Origin: Austropuccinia psidii
Taxonomy: Eukaryota; Basidiomycota; Pucciniomycetes; Pucciniales; Sphaerophragmiaceae
Direction of reading: 5' to 3'
DNA length: 64,000 bases
Assembly (NCBI GenBank): GCA_023105745.1
Contig: JALGQZ010000006.1
Location: 35,729,686 to 35,793,685 of the forward strand
The notes below the pieces were generated by a model. The model was given only the letters and a program-made list of their open reading frames with translations, did no database searches and was not told the DNA's origin. Of this stretch, positions 36,658 through 48,225 are shown piece after piece (the first letter of the stretch is position 1; the number at the start of each line of letters is the position of its first letter). Position numbers and translations under genes: made by a program.

Positions 36658-38579
36658 TGTAAGATGTGACTATGAAACTGATGATAATATTACTATTAAT
36701 CAACAGTACTATGTCTGTTCTTATGAAATATAATAATAAAGTATTATTATAACCACAATTAAATAATTAAAAAATTATTTCTTTCACGTGTTAAGCACTA
36801 CTAGTGATTTTAACAGTGAGCAAGTAATTGTCTACTAGAATCAATTACAAGAAGAATTTAATAATAAAAACTTCATTATTAAAATAATAAAATTATTTTA
36901 ATATATAATTATCTTTTGCAAGAATAATTACAAGGATAATTCTTGAAGAAAACTATTACTAGAGAAAAACTTTAAGAATTAAGAATAAATGACTCACTAA
37001 TACTCCAAAGAACTTATTGATAGATAAGAGTAGAGAAATTTGACGTGGAATTGTGGATTTAAGGGATCAAAAGGATTTATAACAGTATTATAACAATATA
37101 TAGTTGGATTCTAGGATTTCACGTCTTTCTGGATGATTTGGAAAGATTTAAAACACTTAAGAATAGCTTTAACTAATACTTACTTGTTGGTAATAATGAT
37201 TTAATAAATTGATAAGATGATGATACGTAAAAAACAGCAAGAATAGGCTTCTTTTAAGTCAACAACAGCTCACAGAGGCGTGCCATGGAGCAAACTGAAA
37301 AACCAGTGAGTGAGAAAACAATAAACCTTTTTGGATTAATGATTGCATCATCTGTTGTCACGTAAGATTATCATAATTACTTAATTGATGCTTTTACATG
37401 ACTACCAACCCCAATATGGTTAAGAATAAAAGGAGTAACATCTGTAAATCTTCTTTTATTCTAAAATAATCATTGATTTCTCAAAGTTATCAATGTTATT
37501 GCCAATTTCATCACAGGTTGTAATTACTGTGAATTTTTGAAGATTCAGTGTTTCATGTAGAATGGTCAAAAATGGACTGTAAGTAAGACTTTTAATTTTA
37601 CTAGTAAAACCATAATTCTTTTTGGTTGTACCATAGATAATACAGTTCTTCATTGGTCCTGAAAGTTTCAGGAAGATTCATTAAGAATTGTACTTTTAAT
37701 GAATTTTTGAAGTTTTTACCTCATTTCTACGTAGAATTGCAAATAGCAGTATTTTGCTGGTTGCTATGAGGTAAATCAATGAATATGGATCCCAAAAGGG
37801 TTTAATTACTCTTTTAGGGTCTAGCCATGGAAAGTCATCAATAATTGATGTGGTTACAGGAGTCTAAGTAGCTCATTACCTCCTTGGCACGTCAAAATAG
37901 CAGGTTATTTGCTATTTTTCTTATAATTACAGTAGGTGTAACTTGGTAACCAAGTTCCCAAAGAGTTTTAGTTTACCAATTGGGCCAAGATGAGCCATGG
38001 ATCTATGCTCTGGAGCTATCCACGCCTCTGAGGCCTCAGAAGTTGGGTACCCTGGCTCTCTTTGATGTCTTTTGTCCCCCTTGCTTATTTTTTATGTCAA
38101 AATAGTAATTTAAGCTTAAAGTGAGATATCCACTATGGGTGTACCAAAAGTCCATGTAAGAATACCATAATATTAAGTGCTCAAAACATGCATAACACTA
38201 TTCTTAGTGTATATGTAACAAGGGATTTCTCACTTTCCCATTATTTTGGCTAAAAATCAAGAAAAACAAAAATTTTCACGAATCTTTTATGTGGTATTAA
38301 TGATGTGGTATTGAAGTATTTTCCATTTTACCACCTCAAATACTTAAGTTGAGCTTATTCACTCTATGGAGCTACCCTAGGTGAAGTTTTGTGTAGAATC
38401 CAAATCTGGTCTTAAATCCATGGATTTACTTACTCAATAAAAAGTTATTCATCTTTTCTGAAATTGAAAATGATGAATTTTGGATATATGCATGACTTAT
38501 GAGTTTTGCATAATTCAAAATTTCTTTTTAAGATAATTGTGGCCTATTTGGGTATGTAAAATATACCTCAAGGCTCACA
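36658..38579 (-). repeat. 3' LTR of element B, 1922 bp
   Basis: On the minus strand it reads from TGTGAGCCTTGAGGTAT to CATCTTACA and is nearly identical to 45018-46939. The purine tract GGTGGGAGGGAA (38580-38591) precedes it. Confidence 0.95.
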
Positions 38580-38719
38580 TTCCCTCCCACCAAAAAATAA
38601 AATTGTACTACAATTTTATTAGTGATAAAAGAATAAGGCCCCAAAGGGGTGTAATATCCACTGTCCAACCTCTTCAAATTACTCAGATCAAGTAATTTAA
38701 AGCACATTTATAGACATAT

Positions 38720-40545
38720 TCAGGCTTGTGGCCTTCTTTCATGTCTAAATCTCCTTAAGAGTTTATCTGAGTCAGGTATTTCTGATTCTGCCATCCATTC
38801 ATCTTCATGTACTGTATTTCTATATCTGACAAGATATTCTCTCTGATTTTTACCCCTAAGTCTCCTTTCTTTAATGCCTTTTCTTATCTTTTTGTCTTCA
38901 TTCTGTTCCACTGGTGGGACAGTCAAAGGAGTTGGGTTCCTTAGAGGAAACAATTCTTTATCAGCTGGTTGATAAGGCTTTATCAAGCTGACTGGAAAAG
39001 TGGGGTGTTTATTTTCCAATTCACCACTCAATTCCACTTGAACTGCATTGGTTCCATGTAAAGCAACAATAACAAAGGGCCTACATAAGAATCTTTAAGT
39101 TTCTTTGGGCCTTTGATATTATTAAAATTCAAGGTTGAAACTAGAACTAAGTCCCCTACTTTGAAGTCTGGTACTTTATGACTCTTGTCCCACTTCTGTT
39201 TTGCATAATCAAAAGCATCATCCATACTCTTTTTTGCATGGTGTTTTACTTTATCAAGCATTAATTTGAAGCTGGAAGCTGTAGGATGAATGTCAATCAA
39301 GTCTTTCCTCAGTGTGTCTGCTGGGAGTCTTGGATTCCATCCCTTTTCTAACATAGCAGGAGTTTGTCCTGTGGAAGAATGGACTGATGTCTTGTATGCC
39401 AATTCTAATGCAGGTATCAGAGTGCACCAGTCATGGGTAAAGCCATCTGAGTCTTTGAATTCTAATCCATAAGCACAAAATCTCCTGATCATGTCTTCTA
39501 AAGTTTGAATCATCCTCTCTGCTAGCCCATCTGTTTGAGGGTGATATGCTGTAGAGAATGATAACTTAGTCCCAAACGATCTATGAAGATTGGTCCAAAG
39601 TGCAGATGTGAATTTGGGATCTCTGTTACTTATGATATTCTTAAATAACCCTGTATGAGAAATAACTCTACTCCATAAAAGGAGAGCTGTATCCATAGCA
39701 GTGTCATCTTTATGACATGGTAAGAATATGGGAGTTTTGCTATATCTGTCTACAATGACTAAACAAGCATTATAACTTTTGTCACCACTTGGAGGAAGTG
39801 CTGTGACCCAATCCATGTGAACAACTTCCCATGGGGATTTTGGTTCTTGAATATGGATCATCAATCCAAATTTCTTGCCTGTACTCCTGTTTGCTTTTTG
39901 GCATCTATCACAGGTATGGCAATATTCAATGGTTTCTTTTCTCCAAGATGGCCACCATGCACAGTTCTTCACTTTTTCAAGTGTTCTGTCTTCTGATAGG
40001 TGTCCAGAGTAAATGCTATCATGGCATTCATGAAGAATGGTATTGATAAGTAATCTACTACACAGTGTCATCACACAAGAGTGTTTTTTTCTATGGTAAA
40101 TAATCCCATCAAACAAGTGAAATCTTCCTTCAGAATAGGAATTTTTCCAAACTTCATCTAGTGCATTAACCAAAGATGTATCTTTTCAGTCTTTATCCAA
40201 TAAAGAAGTCAAGATATGGCAATTCTTGTCTTGTTTATAAGACTCTCTGACCTCTTCAAAGAATTCAGTCCCAATATCAGTTATGTTAATTCCTTCAATT
40301 GGAATCTGTGGTTCAGCTTCCAAAGGTACATAAGCTGGGTTATCAGGAGTGATGGCTAAAGCCCATCTACTAAGTCCATCAGCATTCTTGTGAATGTTTC
40401 CTGCTTTATGAACTATAGTCATGTTTCCTCTATATTCTTGAATGGCTATTTGCCATCTCAACATATGTCTGTTGGGAGTTTTCATGTTAAGAAGTGATTT
40501 CACGGCATTACAGTCAGTTATCACTTCAAAAACACTGCCATCAAG
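38720..40545 (-). pseudogene. Element B pol, 3' part: RNase H end, integrase, chromodomain-like tail
   Basis: It continues the pol frame after a TAG at 40546-40548 (TAT in the homologous codon of A). A second stop, TGA at 40186-40188, replaces a cysteine codon. The integrase zinc region (HECHDS ... CHTCDRC) and VHMDWVTALPP are intact. The second catalytic site reads ISNRDPKF, with asparagine (codon 39625-39627) where A has ISDRDPKF. AYHPQTDGLAERM is intact. A loss of one T near 39077 shifts the frame, and a chromodomain-like end (EYLVRYRNTVHEDEW) follows to RRPQA at 38720. These lesions together should abolish integration activity. Confidence 0.92.
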
Positions 40546-42510
40546 CTAATAGTGTAGTTTCTCAAGTGCCCATACCAAACATAAGCACTCCATTTGGCTT
40601 GCACCATATCTGGCTTCTGTTGGTTTGATTTGCCTTGAGATATAACAAACTGGTCCTTCTGTAGGTTTGTCATCAATAATCTGGACTTGATGTAGGGCTG
40701 CCCCTAGTCCATCTCCACATGCATCAATGTTCAATTTAAAAGGAATATTCCAGTCAGGCATGAGGAGTAAAGGTGCTTCTGTAAGGGCTTTCTTTATCTT
40801 CTCATAAGCATTAATTCTTTCCTGTGTCATCTCAAATACAGTCTGTTGATCACAGATTCTATAGAGTGATTTGGCTAGAATTGCAAAATCTTTCAGGTGT
40901 TGCCTATAGTAACTGGCAAACCCAAGAAAAGACATCATTTCTTTTTTATTCTGGGGTATTGGTTTCAGTAACACTGCTGCTACTTTGTTCTTGTCAATAC
41001 CCAAGCTCAAACCAGAAACAACATGTCCTAATGCTTTGAGTTCTTCAAATCCAAAATTGCATTTCTTAAGTGAAATTTTCATGTTCACTTCTGCAACTTT
41101 ATGAAGTACTCTTGCAAGTCTTTCAAGGTGCAAAGACCATAAATCAGAACATATAATAATATCATCAATATAAACAATAAGCCATACTTCAGACAATTCT
41201 GTGGGAAAGATTGTATTCATCATTCTTTGATAATGGGATGGATCATTTTTAATGCCAAATGGCATCCTAAGATACTCATAAATACCACAATGAGTGATAA
41301 TCCTAAGTAATTTCTTAGCTTTAGGTGTCAGAACATTCTGATGAAAACCTTTTAATGCATCCATTGATGTTATATACTTGGCTTTAGACAATTGAGTCAA
41401 GGTTTCTTGAATTCTAGGGATTGGATACCTATCTGGAACTGTGTAGGTATTCAAAGCTCTAAAATCTCCAACCATTCTTGACTTATCACTATGCCATGCA
41501 ATAATAACAGGTGTTGTCACTTCAACTTCCTCATTATGGCCTACTTTCCTTAGCACACCAAGTTGGATCAACTCTTGGATATGTTTTTCCAAGGCCTCTC
41601 TAGCTCTGGGACTGGCTGGATAAGCTGGTCTTCTAAGTACTGGAGGATATTGTCTGTCAATATTAAGAGTAATATCAACTTCATGTCCTCTTATAGCGCC
41701 TAATGGTTCATTATCAGAGGCAAATGCATTTTTATATGTGTATAACACATTAATAAGCTCATTCCTCATCTTTGGTGACAATGATTGATTAATTTGTGCT
41801 TCAACAAGTTGATTAGTCACAAATTCATCTTTGTAAGTATCTTTGACAGAAGATACTACAGATATCTGTTTTGGCATATTGGAGAAAGCAAATTTTTGTC
41901 TCTTGTTATCTCCAATTGTGAAATATCTGTCTTTATGGTTATTTATATCAATACCATAAATATTTAAGTAATCATTTCCAAGAATGATGTGCTGAGATGT
42001 GCAATTATACATTACTACAATCTCAGTTTTCATTCTTACACTTCCTGCTGGATGTGGGAATACAATATTAGTGTCCAATATGCCCAAGGGGTACATATTG
42101 TTACTGGCACTACTGAATTGTACACCTTCTATTGGTAATAGATGGTTTTTCCATTCAGGAAGTATAATTTGGAGATAATCTTTGCCAACACAAGTGCAAA
42201 ATGCCCCTGTATCCAAATTTACTTTGGCTTCAATATCACTCATCAGAACTGATGTGATACAGGATGCTCCAGCAGTATAACCCTTTCCTCTAGCAGGTTT
42301 TGTTTTACACATTCTGGCATCTTGGATATTGATCAGGTTGCAGCAATCTTCACTGTACTGTGGCAAGTGGGTATGGACTTCTGTGACCTCAAAGAAAGCT
42401 GAAATGTTTTCAATGGGATAGTCCTCCACTGGTGTATCTTCAGAGACTGCAGAATCTTGATCAGACTCCTCTTTCTCTTCAGTACACTGAATTTCTTCAA
42501 TGACTTGAAC
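40546..42510 (-). pseudogene. Element B pol, 5' part: protease and reverse transcriptase
   Basis: It is in the same frame as gag and separated from it only by the TAA at 42511-42513. The protease motif LDTGAF has its aspartate codon near 42211. RT is well preserved: [30 protein letters not shown] and YIDD (aspartate codons about 41161-41166), then the thumb and the start of RNase H ([19 protein letters not shown]). The 627-codon open stretch starts at 42429 only because no upstream ATG remains after the nonsense codon; by homology the natural product is a Gag-Pol fusion. Confidence 0.93.
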
Positions 42511-44427
42511 TTAATTGATTTTTGTCTTCTTAGGACAAGTGTTGGCTAAATTTGAAGTACTTCCACATTTATGACACTTCAAGACAGGTCTTTCTGGTCT
42601 TCTCTCCTCTCTAGGAATCTTTGAGACTATTTTGGACTCTATTGGGTTTTTAATCCAAGTCTTACCAATTCTTGTCCTGGTAATGATATCTTCCATAGCA
42701 TTAATGTAGTCCTCTGTTGAACAAGGTTCCACACATCTGCTTTTGATAGCATGTTCTAGTCCTCCTCCACACTTTCTTAATATTTTCATATTAATCATAG
42801 TGTCAGACATATCTGGGTGTAAAGCAGATAATCTGTCTTTTTGTTTGAAGAACCAAGTAAGTGGTTTGTCTTTTTCTGAGTTAAAAATGGCACTTTCAAA
42901 AGCATTCTCCATTTTAAACCTCCAAGAATTATTGGCCCATTTGGTAATCACTTCAGATTTCCACCAAGACCAGTTATGTTTACCATGATCAATCCTCATT
43001 TTGTAATACCATTTCTTTGCAGTTCTGGTAAACAAACAGTGTAGTTTTCCCACTATGATTTCATCAGGTATATTAAAGTCTTCTTGCAACATATCAATAG
43101 TTCTGATGAACTCAATATGGTTATATTCTGCTTCACCAGAGAATGTTGGCCATTCTTCTATTTTGGGAATATCTCTTGCAGAGTAGGCATTTTCTCCTAA
43201 GAATGGAGTCAAACTTTCTTTGACAGAAAGTTTTTCTTCAGTCAAAGGTGTAGAATGTCTTGGCATATGTGGTTCATGATTCTTATGAATTTGCTCCACA
43301 CTTGCAATTATATCATTCTTCAATTTCTGCCTCTCACTGTCACTTTTTGCTAAATGTATAGCAAATTGATTAGTGTTCTTAACTATTTGTAAGACATGGT
43401 CTTCAAGAGTTTTAAGTCTATCATTTACTTTAAAAATGGAAGGATCCTCTGTGTCATTATTTTGACATTGGGTCTCAATTCTTTCACAAGCATTGCTAAT
43501 TGACTCAAGGGTGACAGTTGTCAATTGATGCCAATCAGAATGTTGCTTGTCATTTTTCTTTAAATCATTGATGTCTAATGTAATTTGCTTCAACTTTGAC
43601 TCAAGTTTGCCAATTTCTACACTAATACTTCTATGTACATCATTTATTTGCGTGGAAAAGTCCTGTTCATCCTTTCCTCCTCCTTGGCTGAGAATTCCAT
43701 CAGAGTTCTGGCCATATTGAAGACACTGTCCATGGCTGAAGGCTCCAATTTGGGGATCCTGTACCCTTGTGGGTAAGGTCTGTGCCAATTGGCTTTGCCT
43801 TTGCCCTTGCCTTGATGGTTCTTGGGACCTCTCTGTTTCTTTTGAGGTCCTTTGGGCTTGTCCTTGGGCGCTTCTGGAGCTGGTTTGGAGCTGGTAGATG
43901 TCACTGGTGCCTCTGTCTCCAAAGCTGGAGTCATTTCCAACTCTTTCTTCTGGTCTATGGATAAAAGACTTTGGTTCTTCAACCAATTCTTTATCTTTTT
44001 GACCTTGTCTTTGCAAGACAGGGGGCTCCATCCTCCTAAGAGTTCTATGGTCTTCTCCTGACCCAGAAAGCTCTTGATGTGTAAGTAGGAGTTCATGGCC
44101 CCCTGCCAAAGGCTTGGGCAGATTTCCCACTCCTCTTCCTTGGCTGCTCTGAACCAGTTTTTGTACTGGCATTGATATATTTCTATTGCTGCCACCTGAA
44201 AGTGGTTCAGCCTTGGAAATATTACCATAAATCAGTTCAGGCTCAGAATTTACGTCAAAATCTGTTAGTACAGACCTTGGGGAATGGGGGGCAACTCTGG
44301 CATCCTCCAGATGTGTCTTTCTTGTGGAAGATTTGGCACTTCTGGATTTGGTCTTGTCTCTTCCTTGTCCACATCCATCTGGTTGGACTGAATAGTTGCT
44401 TCCATTTCTGGTATGCACCATTTTCAT
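42511..44427 (-). CDS. Gag of element B, 638 aa, ended by a nonsense mutation
   Basis: It starts MKMVHTRNG, inside the predicted intron 1 of ORF1. About residues 1-200 are polar and low-complexity and overlap ORF1 in another frame. A coiled-coil-like region follows, then a capsid-like domain with EEWPTFSGEAEYNHIEFIRT and KWYYKMRIDHGKH. Near the end is a zinc knuckle CHKCGSTSNLANTC, with asparagine where CCHC needs histidine. The stop TAA (42511-42513) stands where A and D have GAA, so the natural frame runs on into protease and RT. Gag packages the element's RNA into particles. Confidence 0.85.
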   Translation of the reverse strand: MKMVHTRNGSNYSVQPDGCGQGRDKTKSRSAKSSTRKTHLEDARVAPHSPRSVLTDFDVNSEPELIYGNISKAEPLSGGSNRNISMPVQKLVQSSQGRGVGNLPKPLAGGHELLLTHQELSGSGEDHRTLRRMEPPVLQRQGQKDKELVEEPKSFIHRPEERVGNDSSFGDRGTSDIYQLQTSSRSAQGQAQRTSKETERSQEPSRQGQRQSQLAQTLPTRVQDPQIGAFSHGQCLQYGQNSDGILSQGGGKDEQDFSTQINDVHRSISVEIGKLESKLKQITLDINDLKKNDKQHSDWHQLTTVTLESISNACERIETQCQNNDTEDPSIFKVNDRLKTLEDHVLQIVKNTNQFAIHLAKSDSERQKLKNDIIASVEQIHKNHEPHMPRHSTPLTEEKLSVKESLTPFLGENAYSARDIPKIEEWPTFSGEAEYNHIEFIRTIDMLQEDFNIPDEIIVGKLHCLFTRTAKKWYYKMRIDHGKHNWSWWKSEVITKWANNSWRFKMENAFESAIFNSEKDKPLTWFFKQKDRLSALHPDMSDTMINMKILRKCGGGLEHAIKSRCVEPCSTEDYINAMEDIITRTRIGKTWIKNPIESKIVSKIPREERRPERPVLKCHKCGSTSNLANTCPKKTKIN

Positions 44428-44631
44428 GTCAATTTAAAGATAAAACGTGAAAATATAAGATAAAATACACACCTTTTGGTGGTAATTTAGCTTTTTCTGA
44501 GTTGAATAAGGTGCCTCTTTTAGCAATCTGCACCTCAATAATGTCTTCAGATTCTGCTTCTGAAGATTCTGGACTATTGATGTATCTTTTACTGAGTCTG
44601 TTACCAGCTGCACAGTATTTGATTAAAGACA
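43644..44631 (-). CDS. Predicted spliced accessory ORF1 of element B, overlapping gag
   Basis: Exon I is 44473-44631, after a pyrimidine-rich AG acceptor; it reads SLIKYCAAGNRLSKRY and ends at AAAG/GTGTGT. Intron 1 is 44408-44472 (65 bp, ends ACCAG). Exon II is 44276-44407 (MEATIQSNQMDVDKEE ... RMPELPP), in phase with exon I, and ends at CAAG/GTCTGT. Exon III is about 43644-44194 and reads IEIYQCQYKNWFRAAKEEE, then IKSFLGQEKTIELLGGW, then a lysine-rich tail to RMNRTFPRK and a stop. In B the acceptor of exon III has changed from CAAG to CAGG, so this copy is probably not spliced correctly. The role of the protein is unknown. The frame is conserved in A and D with the same stop. An ATG exon upstream of exon I has not been found. 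Confidence 0.5.
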
Positions 44632-45017
44632 CTTAAAGAGAAAAAATATGATAAAAGAAATTATTTTTGTGTTTAAGATATTTTTAAAAATTTTTTTATG
44701 AATTTTATTATTTTTTAATATTAAAAAAATTATTCTTTTTAAAGAAAAAAAATTAAAATTCAAGATTTTGCATGAAAATTAATTCAGAGTAACTCAAAGA
44801 ATAATTTTATAAGTTTTTGGATGTGAAAAAGCCACATGTAAAAACAGTATAAAATTAAACCAAATTCCTCAATGAAAAGATTTCCAAAACAATTTCAAAA
44901 ATAAGAATTATTTTAACTTTAAAATGAAAGAAAAAATTATTAAATTAATATATTTTAGAGCTTAAAAATATATTAATTAAGGGTACAAGGTTCAAAAAAC
45001 ACGGCCAGGCCCCCAAA

Positions 45018-46939
45018 TGTAAGATGTGACTATGAAACTGATGATAATATTACTATTAATCAACAGTACTATGTCTGTTCTTATGAAATATAATAATAAA
45101 GTATTATTATAACCACAATTAAATAATTAAAAAATTATTTCTTTCACGTGTTAAGCACTACTAGTGATTTTAACAGTGAGCAAGTAATTGTCTACTAGAA
45201 TCAATTACAAGAAGAATTTAATAATAAAAACTTCTTTATTAAAATAATAAAATTATTTTAATATATAATTATCTTTTGCAAGAATAATTACAAGGATAAT
45301 TCTTGAAGAAAACTATTACTAGAGAAAAACTTTAAGAATTAAGAATAAATGACTCACTAATACTCCAAAGAACTTATTGATAGATAAGAGTAGAGAAATT
45401 TGACGTGGAATTGTGGATTTAAGGGATCAAAAGGATTTATAACAGTATTACAACAATATATAGTTGGATTCTAGGATTTCACGTCTTTCTGGATGATTTG
45501 GAAAGATTTAAAACACTTAAGAATAGCTTTAACTAATACTTACTTGTTGGTAATAATGATTTAATAAATTGATAAGATGATGATACGTAAAAAACAGCAA
45601 GAATAGGCTTCTTTTAAGTCAACAACAGCTCACAGAGGCGTGCCATGGAGCAAACTGAAAAACCAGTGAGTGAGAAAACAATAAACCTTTTTGGATTAAT
45701 GATTGCATCATCTGTTGTCACGTAAGATTATCATAATTACTTAATTGATGCTTTTACATGACTACCAACCCCAATATGGTTAAGAATAAAAGGAGTAACA
45801 TCTGTAAATCTTCTTTTATTCTAAAATAATCATTGATTTCTCAAAGTTATCAATGTTATTGCCAATTTCATCACAGGTTGTAATTACTGTGAATTTTTGA
45901 AGATTCAGTGTTTCATGTAGAATGGTCAAAAATGGACTGTAAGTAAGACTTTTAATTTTACTAGTAAAACCATAATTCTTTTTGGTTTTACCATAGATAA
46001 TACAGTTCTTCATTGGTCCTGAAAGTTTCAGGAAGATTCATTAAGAATTGTATTTTTAATGAATTTTTGAAGCTTTTACCTCATTTCTACGTAGAATTGC
46101 AAATAGCAGTATTTTGCTGGTTGCTATGAGGTAAATCAATGAATATGGATCCCAAAAGGGTTTGATTACTCTTTTAGGGTCTAGCCATGGAAAGCCATCA
46201 AGAATTGACGTGGTTACAGGAGTCTAAGTAGCTCATTACCTCCTTGGCACGTCAAAATAGCAGGTTATTTGCTATTTTTCTTATAATTACAGTAGGTGTA
46301 ACTTGGTAACCAAGTTCCCAAAGAGTTTTAGTTTACCAATTGGGCCAAGATGAGCCATGGATCTATGCTCTGGAGCTCTTCACGCCTCTGAGGCCTCAGA
46401 AGTTGGGTACCCCGGCTCTCTTTGATGTCTTTTGTCCCCCTTGCTTATTTTTTATGTCAAAATAGTAATTTAAGCTTAAAGTGAGATATCCACTATGGGT
46501 GTACCAAAAGTCCATGTAAGAATACCATAATATTAAGTGCTCAAAACATGCATAACACTATTCTTAGTGTATATGTAACAAGGGATTTCTCACTTTCCCA
46601 TTATTTTGGCTAAAAATCAAGAAAAACAAAAATTTTCACGAATCTTTTATGTGGTATTAATGATGTGGTATTGAAGTATTTTCCATTTTACCACCTCAAA
46701 TACTTAAGTTGAGCTTATTCACTCTATGGAGCTACCCTAGGTGAAGTTTCGTGTAGAATCCAAATCTGGTCTTAAATCCATGGATTTACTTACTCAATAA
46801 AAAGTTATTCATCTTTTCTGAAATTGAAAATGATGAATTTTGGATATATGCATGACTTATGAGTTTTGCATAATTCAAAATTTCTTTTTAAGATAATTGT
46901 GGCCTATTTGGGTATGTAAAATATACCTCAAGGCTCACA
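45018..46939 (-). repeat. 5' LTR of element B, 1922 bp
   Basis: It has the same length and ends as 36658-38579. On the minus strand, TTTGGGGGCCTGGCC follows it (45017 downward), the same region as after the LTRs of A and D. The duplication GTTTT lies outside it at 46940-46944. Confidence 0.95.
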
Positions 46940-46944
46940 GTTTT

Positions 46945-47182
46945 TATTAAAAATTCATTTTTACTTAATTTTTACAAGTAAAAATGTAATTTCATAATTT
47001 TAAATTTTATTGTAATTTTATTTTTAAATTATAATTAAATTTTGATTTTTTTTAAATATAAATTTTTATTTACATTTAAATTCTTATTTTTATAATATAA
47101 ATAAATTTATTTTATTTATATTTGTATCTGAATTTATCATTTGTGGTCTTTTGGGTATATGAAAATACCTCTAAGGCTCACA
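46945..47182 (-). repeat. Old LTR G3, right piece, split by element B
   Basis: It continues the LTR interrupted at 36657. On the minus strand the LTR opens TGTGAGCCTTAGAGGTAT, at 47182. It aligns with the right part of 47285-47719. Confidence 0.75.
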
Positions 47183-47284
47183 AGGAATAACTTTGTTATT
47201 CTTTGTCCTATGATGATGGGACTTTTGTATTTGGAAAGTGGTGTGTTTCCCCTTTTGTTTTATCCTTTTGAGTAACAAACCTAA

Positions 47285-47719
47285 ATTATGTTTTTGAGTA
47301 TTTTAATATTTTCATACAGAACATAGTCAAAACTTAACTTAAGCTTATTTAGAGTTGAGTTACCAAATTTTCACTCAGAGGCGACCCCACTCAATTTTTT
47401 ATCAGGAATCCAATGATGAAAAATTTTCATAAGCTTATTAATTGGAGAAAAAGTTATAATAATTTTTATTAAATTTTTTTCCAAAAATCATTTAATTTTA
47501 ATATTCTTGGTGAAAATTGATTTTTACTTGATTTGTTCAAGTAAAATTGTATTTTCACATTTTTAAATTTTACTGTAAGTTTAATTTTGTATAGAAATTT
47601 CTTATTTATATTTCAATTTTTCTTTTTATAATAAAAATAAATTTTCTTTATTTCTAATTATAACTTAATTTTGCCATTTATGGTCATTTGGGTATATGAA
47701 AATACCTACAAGGCTCACA
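47285..47719 (-). repeat. Old LTR G3, second copy, 3' truncated
   Basis: On the minus strand it opens TGTGAGCCTTGTAGGTAT. It shares the AAGCTTATTTAGAGTTGAGTTAC and GGCGACCCCAC landmarks with the split copy. The 100 bp before it (47183-47284) do not belong to it and loosely resemble 25150-25235. It ends about 500 bp beyond the stop codon of the host gene. Confidence 0.7.
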
Positions 47720-48225
47720 GATTTTGTCCTTCATGTTTTTCCCAGAACTTCCCTGGCTGAAAGGAAAGAGTCCTCCTTGTTTAATGCATCATATAGCTAT
47801 TTTAGTAATATTTTACCTGTTAAAACGAATATTCTACTTTATATTTAAGCAGGGTACTGCCATTTTAGTCTTGGTATTCATGTCTTTAGCATTCAGGTGC
47901 TTTTAAGATTTAATATATCTCTACAAAAGGAGTGTGGTTTATCAAAAATCGTTGAGAGTGCTTTTGTAATGTTTTTTCCGTTCTGTAAACTGATTTTATT
48001 CCTTTTGGAAGCCAAAACCATTTTTTAAATACCACAATCAGTCTTTTTTTCTTACAATTGATACCTTCATTTGATCCTAGTTTGACTAAAGTGAAATGAA
48101 GGCGAAACCAGGCCTAAATAATTGAAACCATAAGAGATGGGAACAATTGAAAAGTGTTTTGTATTTCTGAGCATGGCTACACTACTTTGAAATTCTGTAC
48201 AGTAAAAGCTATTTCTATTTCGCCG

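Larger units (their letters stand above)
36658..46939 (-). mobile_element. Ty3/gypsy element B, nearly complete, 10282 bp
   Basis: Two 1922-bp LTRs of equal length flank the interior. The 5-bp duplication GTTTT stands at 36653-36657 and 46940-46944. I count about a dozen differences between the LTRs, so the insertion is recent, though older than copia-1. The interior keeps one gag-pol reading frame apart from three nonsense codons, one frameshift and a catalytic integrase change. It is therefore not autonomous, but it is the best guide to the family. Confidence 0.96.

Noticed and set aside
47724..47906. 60-codon plus-strand frame with PELPWLKGK, similar to NLPWLKGH at the end of the host gene
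   Set aside because: Only about a dozen bases match, in opposite orientation, and there is no further similarity. I regard it as chance.
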